Origin: Chryseobacterium echinoideorum
GTDB lineage: Bacteria; Bacteroidota; Bacteroidia; Flavobacteriales; Weeksellaceae
DNA: 36,700 nucleotides
Assembly (NCBI RefSeq): GCF_007474535.1
Contig: NZ_VKNW01000018.1
Coordinates: 1 to 36,700, forward strand
Reading direction: 5' to 3'
The notes under the pieces were generated by a model that was not told the DNA's origin, did not search any database, and saw only the letters and a program-made list of their open reading frames with translations. This document shows positions 1 to 8,343 of the stretch, one piece after another. Numbering within the stretch: the first letter of the stretch is position 1; every line of letters starts with the position of its first letter. Position numbers and translations under genes: made by a program.

Positions 1-755
1 CGGTGGACGCCACGGTAACTCAGCCAACAGCATTATCTGCAACAGTTTCTCAGAACAATGTAAGCTGTAACGGCGGATCTAACGGTTCGGCAACAATAAC
101 CGTTTCCGGTGGAACTTCACCATACACTTATTCATGGTCACCGACAGGCGGAACTGCTGCAGCAGCAACGGGACTTTCAGCAGGAACATATACGGTAACG
201 GTAACGGATGCTAATTCTTGTACAACAACGAGAACAGTGACTATTACGCAATCGGCTGCTGTTGGAGCTCCAACCGGAGCTGCTGTTCAAAGTTTCAACG
301 CTGGTGATACTTTAAGTGCTTTAGTTGTGAACGGACAAGGTATTAAATGGTATGCATCTGCTACTGATGCTACAAATCATACAGGTAGTTTACCAATGAC
401 AACTCCGATTGTAAATAATACAACCTATTATGCTACACAAACATCTGGTGGTTGCGAATCAACGGCTTCATTAGCTGTACTCGCCTATAACGCAAGTTTA
501 AGTGTTGGTAATATAATAAAGTCTAATTCATCAATGCAGATTTATCCTAATCCAGTTAGAGAAGTTCTTAACTTCAGTGGTGAGGAAAAAATAATCAAAG
601 TAGTAATTTTCTCGGGTGAGGGAAGAAAGATTACAGAGAAAACTTTCCAAAAAGGTGAAAGAAGTATTGATGTTCATTCTTTAGTACAGGGAGTATATCT
701 GATTCAGGTTTTCACACAAGATAATACTCAGACATTTAAGTTTATCAAAAAGTAA
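1..755 (+). CDS. T9SS-secreted SprB-repeat protein, C-terminal part (5' end outside window)
   Basis: The reading frame is open from the window edge, so the true start lies upstream and only about 250 C-terminal residues are visible. Residues 10-85 form a Ser/Thr/Gly-rich SprB-like repeat: an NVSCNGGSNGSATITVSGG start, SPYTYSWSPTGG in the middle and GTYTVTVTDANSCTTT at the end. The last 75 residues are a type A T9SS sorting domain: IYPNPVREVLNFSG, then a beta-rich stretch, GVYLIQVF and a final FKFIKK. Such domains direct proteins through the type IX secretion system to the cell surface in Bacteroidota. The repeats suggest an adhesin or gliding-type surface protein, but the function of this protein cannot be told from the visible part. 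A strong hairpin terminator follows directly. Confidence 0.85.
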   Translation, partial: VDATVTQPTALSATVSQNNVSCNGGSNGSATITVSGGTSPYTYSWSPTGGTAAAATGLSAGTYTVTVTDANSCTTTRTVTITQSAAVGAPTGAAVQSFNAGDTLSALVVNGQGIKWYASATDATNHTGSLPMTTPIVNNTTYYATQTSGGCESTASLAVLAYNASLSVGNIIKSNSSMQIYPNPVREVLNFSGEEKIIKVVIFSGEGRKITEKTFQKGERSIDVHSLVQGVYLIQVFTQDNTQTFKFIKK

Positions 756-773
756 ATTAATGTTCATTTAGAT

Positions 774-812
774 AATAACAGCAGTAATTATTTTACTGCT
801 GTTATTTTTTTT
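774..812 (+). terminator. Rho-independent terminator of the T9SS protein gene
   Basis: A perfect 14-bp stem, AATAACAGCAGTAA (774-787) with TTACTGCTGTTATT (793-806), has a 5-nt loop and runs into a T tract. It starts 18 bp after the stop codon. Confidence 0.9.
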
Positions 813-954
813 ATTAATTATAATAAAAAAGTTATTATTTTAAATAATAAATGAATAGATTGTTGTTAAAATATTATTTTTTATAATAATTATAAATATG
901 CTTTGAACGCTCAATTATCGTAAAATCCCTGAATAAATCACAATGATAAAGTAT

Positions 955-962
955 TATATTTG
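955..962 (+). promoter_or_regulatory. Possible Bacteroidota -7 promoter box for the GMC operon
   Basis: TATATTTG matches the Bacteroidota -7 consensus TAnnTTTG. No convincing -33 TTG element is seen at the usual distance. If used, transcription would start near 970 and leave a leader of about 155 nt before the gene at 1125. The 813-1124 gap otherwise holds only AT-rich sequence, a 14-codon ORF (983-1027) and a weak 7-bp hairpin at 1074-1093. Confidence 0.35.
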
Positions 963-982
963 AATAATAAAAACTAATAATT

Positions 983-1027
983 ATGTATAACTTTAAAAAT
1001 GTTCAGAGAGTCTATGAAACCGCCTAA
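983..1027 (+). CDS. Possible 14-codon leader peptide ORF
   Basis: An ATG-initiated 14-residue frame (MYNFKNVQRVYETA, then TAA) lies about 20 nt downstream of the putative -7 box and about 100 nt before the first operon gene. It shows no run of a single amino acid that would suggest classical attenuation. It may be chance; it is listed because it is the only complete frame at the start of a long leader. Confidence 0.15.
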   Translation: MYNFKNVQRVYETA

Positions 1028-1124
1028 TCAATATTGATACAATCAAACGATCCTTTTTTCGAGCTTAGAAATGTCTTCTTTATAGTAAGAAGATAAGTTT
1101 ATTAACACACCAAATTTTCACAAA

Positions 1125-1568
1125 ATGATTATCAACAAAATCCTCAACGTCGATGATTATTATTACGACGTGTTCATGGCGATTTCAGAATCCCTCACAG
1201 GATTTTCCGTGAACGAACTGCAGTCTACAGGCTTAGCCGAGATTTATTACCAGTACATTCTCAACCAGATTGAAACGGCAACCTTTATCGAATTTCTGAA
1301 TGTTTCTAAAAATGTTCTTGAAAGTTCTGAGAATAAAGAACAGCTGCAAAATGCTGTTAAAGCTGAAATTATCACCAATCCTGCAACTCAGGGTATTGCT
1401 CAGAGCATTATTACGCTTTGGTATCTGGGAATCTGGGAGGGCACTTATGTAAACGACAGATCTTATAAAGAAGGTCTTGTTTGGACGGTAATGTATGCAC
1501 ATCCGCCGGGAGCAAAACAGCCGGGCTTTAAATCTTGGGAAACGAAACCTGTAAACAGCAACTCATGA
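1125..1568 (+). CDS. Small subunit of the membrane-bound FAD-sorbitol-dehydrogenase type
   Basis: This 147-residue protein resembles the short FAD-SLDH family (Pfam family of the sorbitol dehydrogenase small subunit) that accompanies GMC-type dehydrogenase large subunits. The visible signature is the C-terminal YAHPPGAKQPGFKSWETKP segment, preceded by a helical region with ITLWYLGIWEG. No signal peptide or membrane span is obvious. The stop overlaps the start of the GMC oxidoreductase gene by 4 nt (ATGA), so the two are translationally coupled and probably form one enzyme. Family members are thought to help maturation or electron transfer of the flavoprotein. The substrate here is unknown. 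It is the first gene of a four-gene operon. Confidence 0.7.
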   Translation: MIINKILNVDDYYYDVFMAISESLTGFSVNELQSTGLAEIYYQYILNQIETATFIEFLNVSKNVLESSENKEQLQNAVKAEIITNPATQGIAQSIITLWYLGIWEGTYVNDRSYKEGLVWTVMYAHPPGAKQPGFKSWETKPVNSNS

Positions 1569-3628
1569 ATCACACAGAAAAAACACCGCAAAAAAAAGAT
1601 GTAATCATCGTAGGAACGGGGATTGCCGGTTCTTTGATTGCCAAGCTTTTAACAGACCATGTTTTTGATACAGATGCAAAAAAAATGGTTCACCGTTCTG
1701 AAACGGACGACTCAAAAACCTACAAAGAACTATCAATTCTAATGTATGAAGCCGGACTGGAAGCCGGTATAGAACTCGATTCTGCAACATCTATGGTTAC
1801 TTACAACGATTATATCCGTAAGTTTTATATGGAAGAAGCCAAAGTTCCGAACTCACCGTATCCGGATCTGAAACAGGCACCTTCTCCGAATGTTCTAGAT
1901 ATGCAGCCGATTGTTCAGCCTTTTCCGGATAAAAAAGGGTATTTGGTGCAGTTTGGTCCGATGCCTTTTGCAAGTGATGCCATTCGTGTAGGAGGAGGAA
2001 CCACGCTTCACTGGCTCGGAACAACACCAAGAATGCTCCCGAATGATTTCAGATTAAAAGAAAAATACGGCAGAGCGATGGATTGGCCAATTGATTACGA
2101 AAAATTAAAGCCTTATTATGAAATGGCTGAATTTGAAATTGGTGTTTCCGGAAACGTGGCAGCACAGGAATACCCCATCAGAGAAAGCATGGAAGAATAT
2201 TATGGTAAAGATTATGTTTTTCCGATGGAAGAAATTTCACAGAGTTATATGGACCATCAGATTATTAAAGGATTGGCGGGAACTTCAGTTCAGGTTAATT
2301 CAGAAGAAATTCCGTTGATGATGGTTCCGTCACCGCAAGGAAGAAATTCTACCCCAAATATTGCTTACGGAACATCTAAATTAATTAAAGCGGAATCTTC
2401 AGAATCAGGATATCAATTATCATTAAGCAATATCGAAAATGGGGAATACAAAGCTTTAGGATCAGTCTGGAATCCTTATCAGGGAGAGCGTTGCGAAGGA
2501 AATGCGTCTTGTGTTCCTATCTGTCCGGTTCAGGCAAAATACAACGCCTTGAAAACATTGAAAAAAGCTTTATATAAAGTCAATAAAAATCAGAATCTTC
2601 AGAGAAACCATAATCTTCAGATTCAGGCACAGAGTGTTGTTTATAAATTGAGTGTGGATGTTGCAGATCAGGAAAGAATCTCTAAAGTTCATATCCGAAG
2701 ATACATTTCAAGGGAAAAAACAAATTTTGTGGAAGAAGTAATTGATACTAAAGATTCCATCGTAATTCTTGCTGCAAACGCTTTTGAAAACCCGAAAATT
2801 CTTTTAAATTCAAAATACACTGTTTGGGAAAACGGACAGAAAGTTGAAAAAACCGCAGCCAACAGAAGCGATCAGGTGGGAAGAAACCTGATGGATCACA
2901 TGGTAATGCTGACTTGGGGATTATTTCCGGATCCTGTTTATTCTTACCGAGGTCCCGGTTCCACAACTAATATTTCATCTTTCCGTGACGGAAATTTCAG
3001 AAGCGAATTTTCTGCATGGATTTCTCCTCTCGACAATTGGGGATGGAGCTGGCCTGCTTTTTCTCCCGGATCAGACCTTTCAGAATTTTTAAATGAGGGA
3101 CTTTTTGGTGAAGATCTGAAACAGGCTTTAACGTACAGACTTTCCAGACAGGTACTTTTCCATTTTGAAATCGAGCAGCTTCCGAATCCGAATAACAGAG
3201 TAACCATCAACGATCAGTATTTGGATGTACTGGGAATTCCGCGTCCTGTGATTAATTATGAACTTACAGAATACGAAATGAAAGCAATGAAACAGGCAAA
3301 ACAGGCTTCAGATCAGATGTTTGAAAGATTAGGTATTCAGGATTTTACTCAATATAATGCAACAGACAACAATACTTTTGTCTATGACGGTATAAGATAT
3401 TCTTACAATGGAGCAGGACATATTGTAGGAACGCACAGAATGGGCGACAATCCGGATGATTCTGTAACCAACAGTTATTGCAAATCATGGGATCATCCCA
3501 ATTTATACATTGTAGGAGCAGGTAATATGACCACTTTGGGAACTTCTAACCCTACACTTACTTTATCCGCATTTACTATCCGTTCCGTAGAATCTATTTT
3601 GAAAGATCTGGAAACAATTTTAAAATAA
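1565..3628 (+). CDS. GMC-family FAD-dependent oxidoreductase (sugar/alcohol dehydrogenase-like)
   Basis: This 687-residue protein has an N-terminal FAD-binding Rossmann motif GTGIAG at residues 17-22. A GGGTTLHWLG segment is typical of GMC enzymes. A cysteine group (CEGNASCVPICP, about residues 310-322) is also seen in the large subunits of gluconate and sorbitol dehydrogenases. The C-terminal GMC domain carries HIVGTHRMGD near residue 620 and GNMTTLGTSNPTLT near residue 655. The ATG at 1565 is chosen because it overlaps the preceding stop as ATGA; the open frame extends upstream to a TTG that is less likely. It probably oxidises an alcohol or sugar hydroxyl in complex with the preceding small protein. 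The electron acceptor and substrate cannot be read from sequence. Confidence 0.88.
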   Translation: MNHTEKTPQKKDVIIVGTGIAGSLIAKLLTDHVFDTDAKKMVHRSETDDSKTYKELSILMYEAGLEAGIELDSATSMVTYNDYIRKFYMEEAKVPNSPYPDLKQAPSPNVLDMQPIVQPFPDKKGYLVQFGPMPFASDAIRVGGGTTLHWLGTTPRMLPNDFRLKEKYGRAMDWPIDYEKLKPYYEMAEFEIGVSGNVAAQEYPIRESMEEYYGKDYVFPMEEISQSYMDHQIIKGLAGTSVQVNSEEIPLMMVPSPQGRNSTPNIAYGTSKLIKAESSESGYQLSLSNIENGEYKALGSVWNPYQGERCEGNASCVPICPVQAKYNALKTLKKALYKVNKNQNLQRNHNLQIQAQSVVYKLSVDVADQERISKVHIRRYISREKTNFVEEVIDTKDSIVILAANAFENPKILLNSKYTVWENGQKVEKTAANRSDQVGRNLMDHMVMLTWGLFPDPVYSYRGPGSTTNISSFRDGNFRSEFSAWISPLDNWGWSWPAFSPGSDLSEFLNEGLFGEDLKQALTYRLSRQVLFHFEIEQLPNPNNRVTINDQYLDVLGIPRPVINYELTEYEMKAMKQAKQASDQMFERLGIQDFTQYNATDNNTFVYDGIRYSYNGAGHIVGTHRMGDNPDDSVTNSYCKSWDHPNLYIVGAGNMTTLGTSNPTLTLSAFTIRSVESILKDLETILK

Positions 3629-3633
3629 AAAAA

Positions 3634-5118
3634 ATGAGACAAAGACTTATCAATAAATCAGAACCTCAGGAAAATAACAATCTTCTGAGAAGTTCTTTAG
3701 CTAAAAATACCATCGTTGCAGAAGCAATCTCTTTACAGTCGTTATTATTTGATTCCAGTATCAGTAAAGAAAACTGGATCGAAGGACTGAAATATCACAG
3801 TAAAACATTAACCAATCTTTTACTGAATAACCAGATTGAAGAATTTAACCAATATCTGCAGTCTCAGTTTCACGGCAAAATCTCTGAAATGTTTCCTGTG
3901 GCTGAACTGTCAAAAAAATCTTTTGAGGTTAAAAAAGGATTAACGGAATTAGATTATATTCCGGTTTTACAGGATCTTTTGCAGACTGCAATTTTAATCG
4001 AACATTCCACGATTCCTCCGTATTTAACGGCTTTGTATTCTATTAAAGACGGAAGCAATGTTTTAGCATCACAGATTATCAGAAGTGTTGCCGTAGAAGA
4101 AATGCTTCACATGATTATGGTTTGCAACGTGATGAATGCGGTAAACATTCAGCCTTCGGTGAACAGACCTGAAAATTATCCGACTTATCCGATGAAATTG
4201 CCAATGAATGTAGATTTCTATGTAGGTCTGGAAACATTTTCTTCAAACAGCATCGCAACTTTTATTGCTATTGAAAGTCCGAGTAATCCTTTGGTAAAAG
4301 CACCGAAATATGATTATGACGCACAACCGGAAGCCATGCTTTCAAAAGGTGCAGTTCAGGAGAATAACCTCTGGACACTGGAAAATATGAAAGATTTTAT
4401 GATGCAGAATGTTCATACTATTGGAGAATATTATGATGTTTTATTCTTTTATATTGTTGTTTTCCAGATTATTGCTTATTATAAAGCCAACGGAAAATTG
4501 CCTCAGACTTTTGAAGAATTAAACAAAGGCGGAATTTTTACCGGAGATCCTTCTAAGCAGATCCTTCCGGAACAATACTATGGAAGTGGAGGAAAACTGC
4601 ATCCCGTAGAGGCTTTGGAAGGAGTAATCCTTGTTTTTCAGGAAATTAAAGGGCAGGGAGAAGGTGCAGATGATTCTATTTTTGATGTAGATGCTTCACA
4701 ATTTGAAGAAGGGGCAGAATTGGCGCATTATTTCAGATTTAAAGAAATTTTCCATGAGCATTTTTATTTAGAAGGAGATTACACACCTTTTACTGATGAA
4801 AACGGAATGATGCCGGTAACAACTCCACCTGTCGGAAAACCGCTTCCTGTCGATTGGAAGGCAGCTTATCCGATGAAACCAAATCCTAAAATGGCAGATT
4901 ATCAATCGAATCCGCAGTTATTTGAGCAGGGAAAAGCATTTAATGAAACCTACAAGAAATTGTTGGATGCCATTCAGGCGGCTGTAGAAGGTCGTTCGGA
5001 AGAATTAGCAAAATCCATTATGTATATGTATGCTTTGAAAGAGCAGGCAATCGGATTAATGAGTCAGCCTTTAGATTCGCAATACAATGCGGGACCAACT
5101 TTTGAATTTCCTTCATAA
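3634..5118 (+). CDS. Ferritin-like domain protein (VioB/RebD-type ferritin-like family)
   Basis: This 494-residue protein starts 5 bp after the GMC gene stop. About residues 110-300 look like the ferritin-like domain found in iminophenyl-pyruvate dimer synthases (VioB, RebD) and many uncharacterised proteins. Seen motifs are LLQTAILIEHSTIPPYLTALYSI near residue 115 and VAVEEMLHMIMVCNVMNA near residue 152, which supply Glu/His ligands for a possible di-iron or haem-type centre. Later segments include HYFRFKEIFHEHFY and a proline-rich stretch. No VioB-like N-terminal extension or neighbouring violacein genes are present, so a role in bisindole synthesis is not supported. It probably works with the GMC enzyme on an unknown substrate. 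Confidence 0.72.
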   Translation: MRQRLINKSEPQENNNLLRSSLAKNTIVAEAISLQSLLFDSSISKENWIEGLKYHSKTLTNLLLNNQIEEFNQYLQSQFHGKISEMFPVAELSKKSFEVKKGLTELDYIPVLQDLLQTAILIEHSTIPPYLTALYSIKDGSNVLASQIIRSVAVEEMLHMIMVCNVMNAVNIQPSVNRPENYPTYPMKLPMNVDFYVGLETFSSNSIATFIAIESPSNPLVKAPKYDYDAQPEAMLSKGAVQENNLWTLENMKDFMMQNVHTIGEYYDVLFFYIVVFQIIAYYKANGKLPQTFEELNKGGIFTGDPSKQILPEQYYGSGGKLHPVEALEGVILVFQEIKGQGEGADDSIFDVDASQFEEGAELAHYFRFKEIFHEHFYLEGDYTPFTDENGMMPVTTPPVGKPLPVDWKAAYPMKPNPKMADYQSNPQLFEQGKAFNETYKKLLDAIQAAVEGRSEELAKSIMYMYALKEQAIGLMSQPLDSQYNAGPTFEFPS

Positions 5119-5144
5119 TTAATAAACCAAAAAACTAATATATC

Positions 5145-6704
5145 ATGTTAAAAAGAAAAAAAGACGGAGTTGAACAACAGGACGGTCAACTTTTAAGAAC
5201 CTCAGCAGAAAGTATCAAAGGCTATTTGGCAACGCTTATGGATGGGTATTCCAAACTTTTGATAGATGATCCGGTAAGACCATTTAGAGAAGAAAATTTA
5301 TCAGAAATTGCCAATAATGTTGATTATGGAATTTTAGCAGCTCTGGAAGGAACTTGGGTGAGTTACAATGCCAATTATAATCAAAATATAAAAAGACCCT
5401 CACTAGGAAGCGGAATTCATACAACGATTATGCCTTCTCCGGGAACTGATCAAAATAGAATTCCCGGAAAATTCAGCTTTGATACGGAAGAATATATTGA
5501 AAAATTAACCTTCGAAATCGTTCCGGGTGGTGTTCGAAATCGCGGCGGCGCAAGTGAATTGTTTTGTGGTGCGGTAAAATATGATCAAACCATTAAAAGC
5601 GTCAATAAAGCTGAAGGAAAGCCAGACTTGGAATATGCAGGAATTCACGAAGAAAATGGAATGTATCTTTGGCTAAGTGATGTGTACAATTATGCAGCAA
5701 CCAAAGAAACTATCGAAAAAGACCGCGGTATTCATGCCTTTTCGCAGGAAGATTATCAAAAATATGGCTACAAAGGAGAATACAGAAATGAGCCATTGGT
5801 TCAGGTAAAAGACGATAATGGAAATGTAAGCTATATTCTTTTAAGCGAATTAAAAGAAGGTCAGGAATATTTTGAAATTATTCCGGCGCAGGAAATAAAA
5901 CCGGGAGACGGCATTACCGGTCCTTACTTTATTCCGGATTATTCGATCTCCAGAAGTGGCGTTATTCCTCACGGAAGCACCATTACTTTATTGGGAGATA
6001 TTGCACCGAGCGGACCGAATTATTTAATCAGTGGTGCGCCGCAATTTCCTTACGGTGATGCGACTTGGCAGCCGGATCATCTTGCGATTTCGCCAACGAT
6101 GGGCGGAGCCGGTGCAAGTGTTACAAACCCTATCAATCTTGATCAGCCAGCTCCGGCTTGGGTTCATGAGACATTGACGGATGAAAACGATCCCGGTTCC
6201 AATAAAATCTACACCCAAAGAATTCTTGCGAACGATCTTTATCCTTATTGCGTAAGACCCGATATGCGACTGAGAGATACATTAAGCGGACAAAATGTTG
6301 CGAATTATGTTCTTATTCAGATGTCATCAAAAATGAAAACCGGAGCGCAGGGAGGAATTTTAAATGTTCCTTTTGTTAACCGATTTGTTCCTACTGTTGA
6401 AGTAGATTTCAGAATGTGGATAGAAACGGTGATAGAAGACGGAAAAGAAATCCTTCAGCTGCAATATGAGCAGATTATCTTTTTTGAATTTGATTTCGGA
6501 AATGATGGTGGTACAACAAGCTGGCCGCATATTCAGGTGAATACACTTCGTAAGATTGAAGATATTCCTGCAGATCAGAGAAAAATTATTGAAGAGCAGT
6601 TTTTCAACGCACCTTCCGGGATGAGTATGACAACGCCTGCTACCAATGCTGAACGTGCTGTAAATCCTCCTGCAGGATGCCCGTATCATAAACCTCAAGT
6701 TTAA
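5145..6704 (+). CDS. Conserved protein of unknown function, last gene of the GMC/ferritin-like operon
   Basis: The 519-residue product is not assigned to a named family with confidence. It begins with a short basic segment and a helix (LLRTSAESIKGYLATLMDGY). Next comes LAALEGTWVSYN, which resembles the first strand of lipocalin or nitrobindin-type beta barrels, followed by long Gly/Pro-rich, beta-rich sequence including PGGVRNRGGASELFCGAVKY and SGPNYLISGAPQFPYGDATW. The C-terminus ends in a Cys/His group (PAGCPYHKPQV) that could bind metal or haem. It lies 26 bp after the ferritin-like gene and before a terminator-like hairpin, so it is probably co-transcribed and part of the same pathway. 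A ligand- or haem-binding role is a guess from the fold hint only. Confidence 0.5.
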   Translation: MLKRKKDGVEQQDGQLLRTSAESIKGYLATLMDGYSKLLIDDPVRPFREENLSEIANNVDYGILAALEGTWVSYNANYNQNIKRPSLGSGIHTTIMPSPGTDQNRIPGKFSFDTEEYIEKLTFEIVPGGVRNRGGASELFCGAVKYDQTIKSVNKAEGKPDLEYAGIHEENGMYLWLSDVYNYAATKETIEKDRGIHAFSQEDYQKYGYKGEYRNEPLVQVKDDNGNVSYILLSELKEGQEYFEIIPAQEIKPGDGITGPYFIPDYSISRSGVIPHGSTITLLGDIAPSGPNYLISGAPQFPYGDATWQPDHLAISPTMGGAGASVTNPINLDQPAPAWVHETLTDENDPGSNKIYTQRILANDLYPYCVRPDMRLRDTLSGQNVANYVLIQMSSKMKTGAQGGILNVPFVNRFVPTVEVDFRMWIETVIEDGKEILQLQYEQIIFFEFDFGNDGGTTSWPHIQVNTLRKIEDIPADQRKIIEEQFFNAPSGMSMTTPATNAERAVNPPAGCPYHKPQV

Positions 6705-6717
6705 TTTTATAACAATT

Positions 6718-6750
6718 CTACGGTGTTCAATCATTGACACCGTAGTTTCT
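6718..6750 (+). terminator. Hairpin terminator after the four-gene operon
   Basis: CTACGGTGT (6718-6726) pairs with ACACCGTAG (6737-6745), with further TCAA/TTGA pairing inside across a one-base bulge. The stem is followed by TTTCTTT. It lies 14 bp after the stop of the last operon gene. Confidence 0.75.
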
Positions 6751-6938
6751 TTAATGACAGTTTTTAATCTTTTTAAAATTTGACAAAGTGATTTTATATT
6801 TTTAATTATTTTGAGAGTGAGTTAACTTCAATAATTATAGTCCTTTATGATAAACTTTTAAATCATATGTGGTATGTATTGATTTGATTTTGAATACAGT
6901 ATGGGCTTTGGTGGCACATGCTTTGCGTATTTAAGAGT

Positions 6939-7559
6939 ATGACACCAACCAAAAATTCACAAAATACGGACTATAATCTGGAAGTAAAACATGCTTTCAA
7001 AGAATTTGTAGATGACAAACTCTTTCCCTGTGTAGCAGCTAAGGCAGCACTTCAAAGAGATCAGATGCACCTTTTTGTTGCAGGTCATTTAGCTTGTCCA
7101 AAAGACGATCAAGAGATTCTGGACTTTATTTATACTTTTGTAGAAAAGTATAGAGCATCAAAGAATGATTTTCATACGGTCTGCGTAATTTTTCCTGAAA
7201 CACACTCCATTACTGAAGAAAGTTTTGACCGTTTGCTCTGGAACAGATTACAGGCGTTGTCAGATCTTGATTCGTTAAAGTATCCTTATGACAAACGGGT
7301 AGATACTGATCCTTCATCACCACAATTCAGTTTCAGTTTAGGAGAAGAGGCTTTTTTTATCATAGGTCTTTTTCCCGGCAGCAGCAGAGAAGCAAGAAGA
7401 TTTCGCTATCCTGCGATTGTATTTAATCCCCATGCACAATTTGAAGAATTAAGATCCTTAAAGAGATACGATAAAATGAAAAATATTGTACGTAAAAGGG
7501 ATGTTGCACTCAGTGGTTCCATCAATCCGATGCTGAATGATTTCGGAGATGACTCCTAA
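6939..7559 (+). CDS. YqcI/YcgG-family protein (GntA-like haem-dependent N-hydroxylase family)
   Basis: This protein of about 206 residues shows YqcI/YcgG family features: FPCVAAKAALQRDQM near the N-terminus, and GLFPGSSREARRFRYPAIVFNPHAQFEELR in the C-terminal half. The characterised member GntA hydroxylates a guanidine-type nitrogen in guanitoxin biosynthesis using haem. The substrate of this homologue is unknown, and no other guanitoxin genes are seen. The ATG at 6939 is preferred (AAGAG just upstream); an in-frame ATG at 6918 would add seven residues (MLCVFKS). The next gene, DUF1989, starts 65 bp downstream in the same direction, so the two are probably an operon acting on a nitrogen compound. 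Confidence 0.75.
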   Translation: MTPTKNSQNTDYNLEVKHAFKEFVDDKLFPCVAAKAALQRDQMHLFVAGHLACPKDDQEILDFIYTFVEKYRASKNDFHTVCVIFPETHSITEESFDRLLWNRLQALSDLDSLKYPYDKRVDTDPSSPQFSFSLGEEAFFIIGLFPGSSREARRFRYPAIVFNPHAQFEELRSLKRYDKMKNIVRKRDVALSGSINPMLNDFGDDS

Positions 7560-7624
7560 GCATACCAATATAGTGGAATGAGATATAATAAAAATTGGGA
7601 ATGTCCTTACAAATATAACAATCA

Positions 7625-8203
7625 ATGAATACAATATCCCCTCGAAGTGGCACAGCATTTATCCTTAAGAAAGGAGACAGACTTAAGATAACAGATATAG
7701 AAGGAGAGCAAGTTTCCGATTTTATATGTTTTAACATGAACGATACCAAAGAATATCTTTCATCGGGAAGAACAATAGATTATGCAGAAACTATTTTTCT
7801 TACAAAAGGAAATCCTTTTTATTCCAATAGAAGTAATATTATGTTCAATATTATAGAAGATACAGTTGGTCGCCACGATTTCTTGCTTACTCCTTGTAGC
7901 GCAGATACATTTCGTATCATTTACGGTGATGAGAATCCACATCGTGGATGTTTCGGTAACCTTTGTGAAGCATTAAAGCCATACGGCATTCAACCCGACG
8001 CTATACCTATTTGTTTTAATATTTTTATGCATGTTTCAGTTGATGGGGAAAGTGGCAAAATAAGTGTACTTCCTCCCAAAAGTAGGAGAGGAGACTATAT
8101 AATCATAGAAGCAGAAATGGATCTGATTGTCGGAATGACAGCCTGTTCGGCAGAGATGTCTAACAATTATTCTTTTAAGCCAATTGGTTACTCTTTTATT
8201 TAG
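7625..8203 (+). CDS. DUF1989 (urea carboxylase-associated) family protein
   Basis: This 192-residue protein matches the DUF1989 family. It starts with a short beta region (RSGTAFILKKGDRLKITDIEGEQVSDFICFN) and has the conserved middle segment GRHDFLLTPCSADTF with HRGCFGNLCEAL. It ends with SRRGDYIIIEAEMDLIVGMTACSAEMSN. Conserved Cys and His residues suggest a metal site. Members often sit beside guanidine/urea carboxylase genes and are implicated in guanidine or allophanate-type nitrogen metabolism, but no reaction is firmly assigned here. Its position directly after a GntA-like gene fits a shared guanidine- or amidine-type substrate; this is inference. Confidence 0.75.
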   Translation: MNTISPRSGTAFILKKGDRLKITDIEGEQVSDFICFNMNDTKEYLSSGRTIDYAETIFLTKGNPFYSNRSNIMFNIIEDTVGRHDFLLTPCSADTFRIIYGDENPHRGCFGNLCEALKPYGIQPDAIPICFNIFMHVSVDGESGKISVLPPKSRRGDYIIIEAEMDLIVGMTACSAEMSNNYSFKPIGYSFI

Positions 8204-8343
8204 ATTATTTTGTAAACATATAACTATTTTGTTTTCATTTTAGTTTAAATAAATCTTTCTAAGCTTTCTTGTAAAAAGTGTTTTGTTATTAAAGTATTAT
8301 GGTAAAGCTTTTGCATAAACTACTACTTACCAAAAAAATTAAT

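Noticed and set aside
3634..5118. Violacein-type bisindole pathway from the VioB-like ferritin domain
   Set aside because: No tryptophan oxidase or other vio/reb genes are present, and the protein has only the ferritin-like part.
6360..6740. 126-codon minus-strand open frame at the end of the GMC operon
   Set aside because: Antisense of a well-supported gene and its terminator; no motif.
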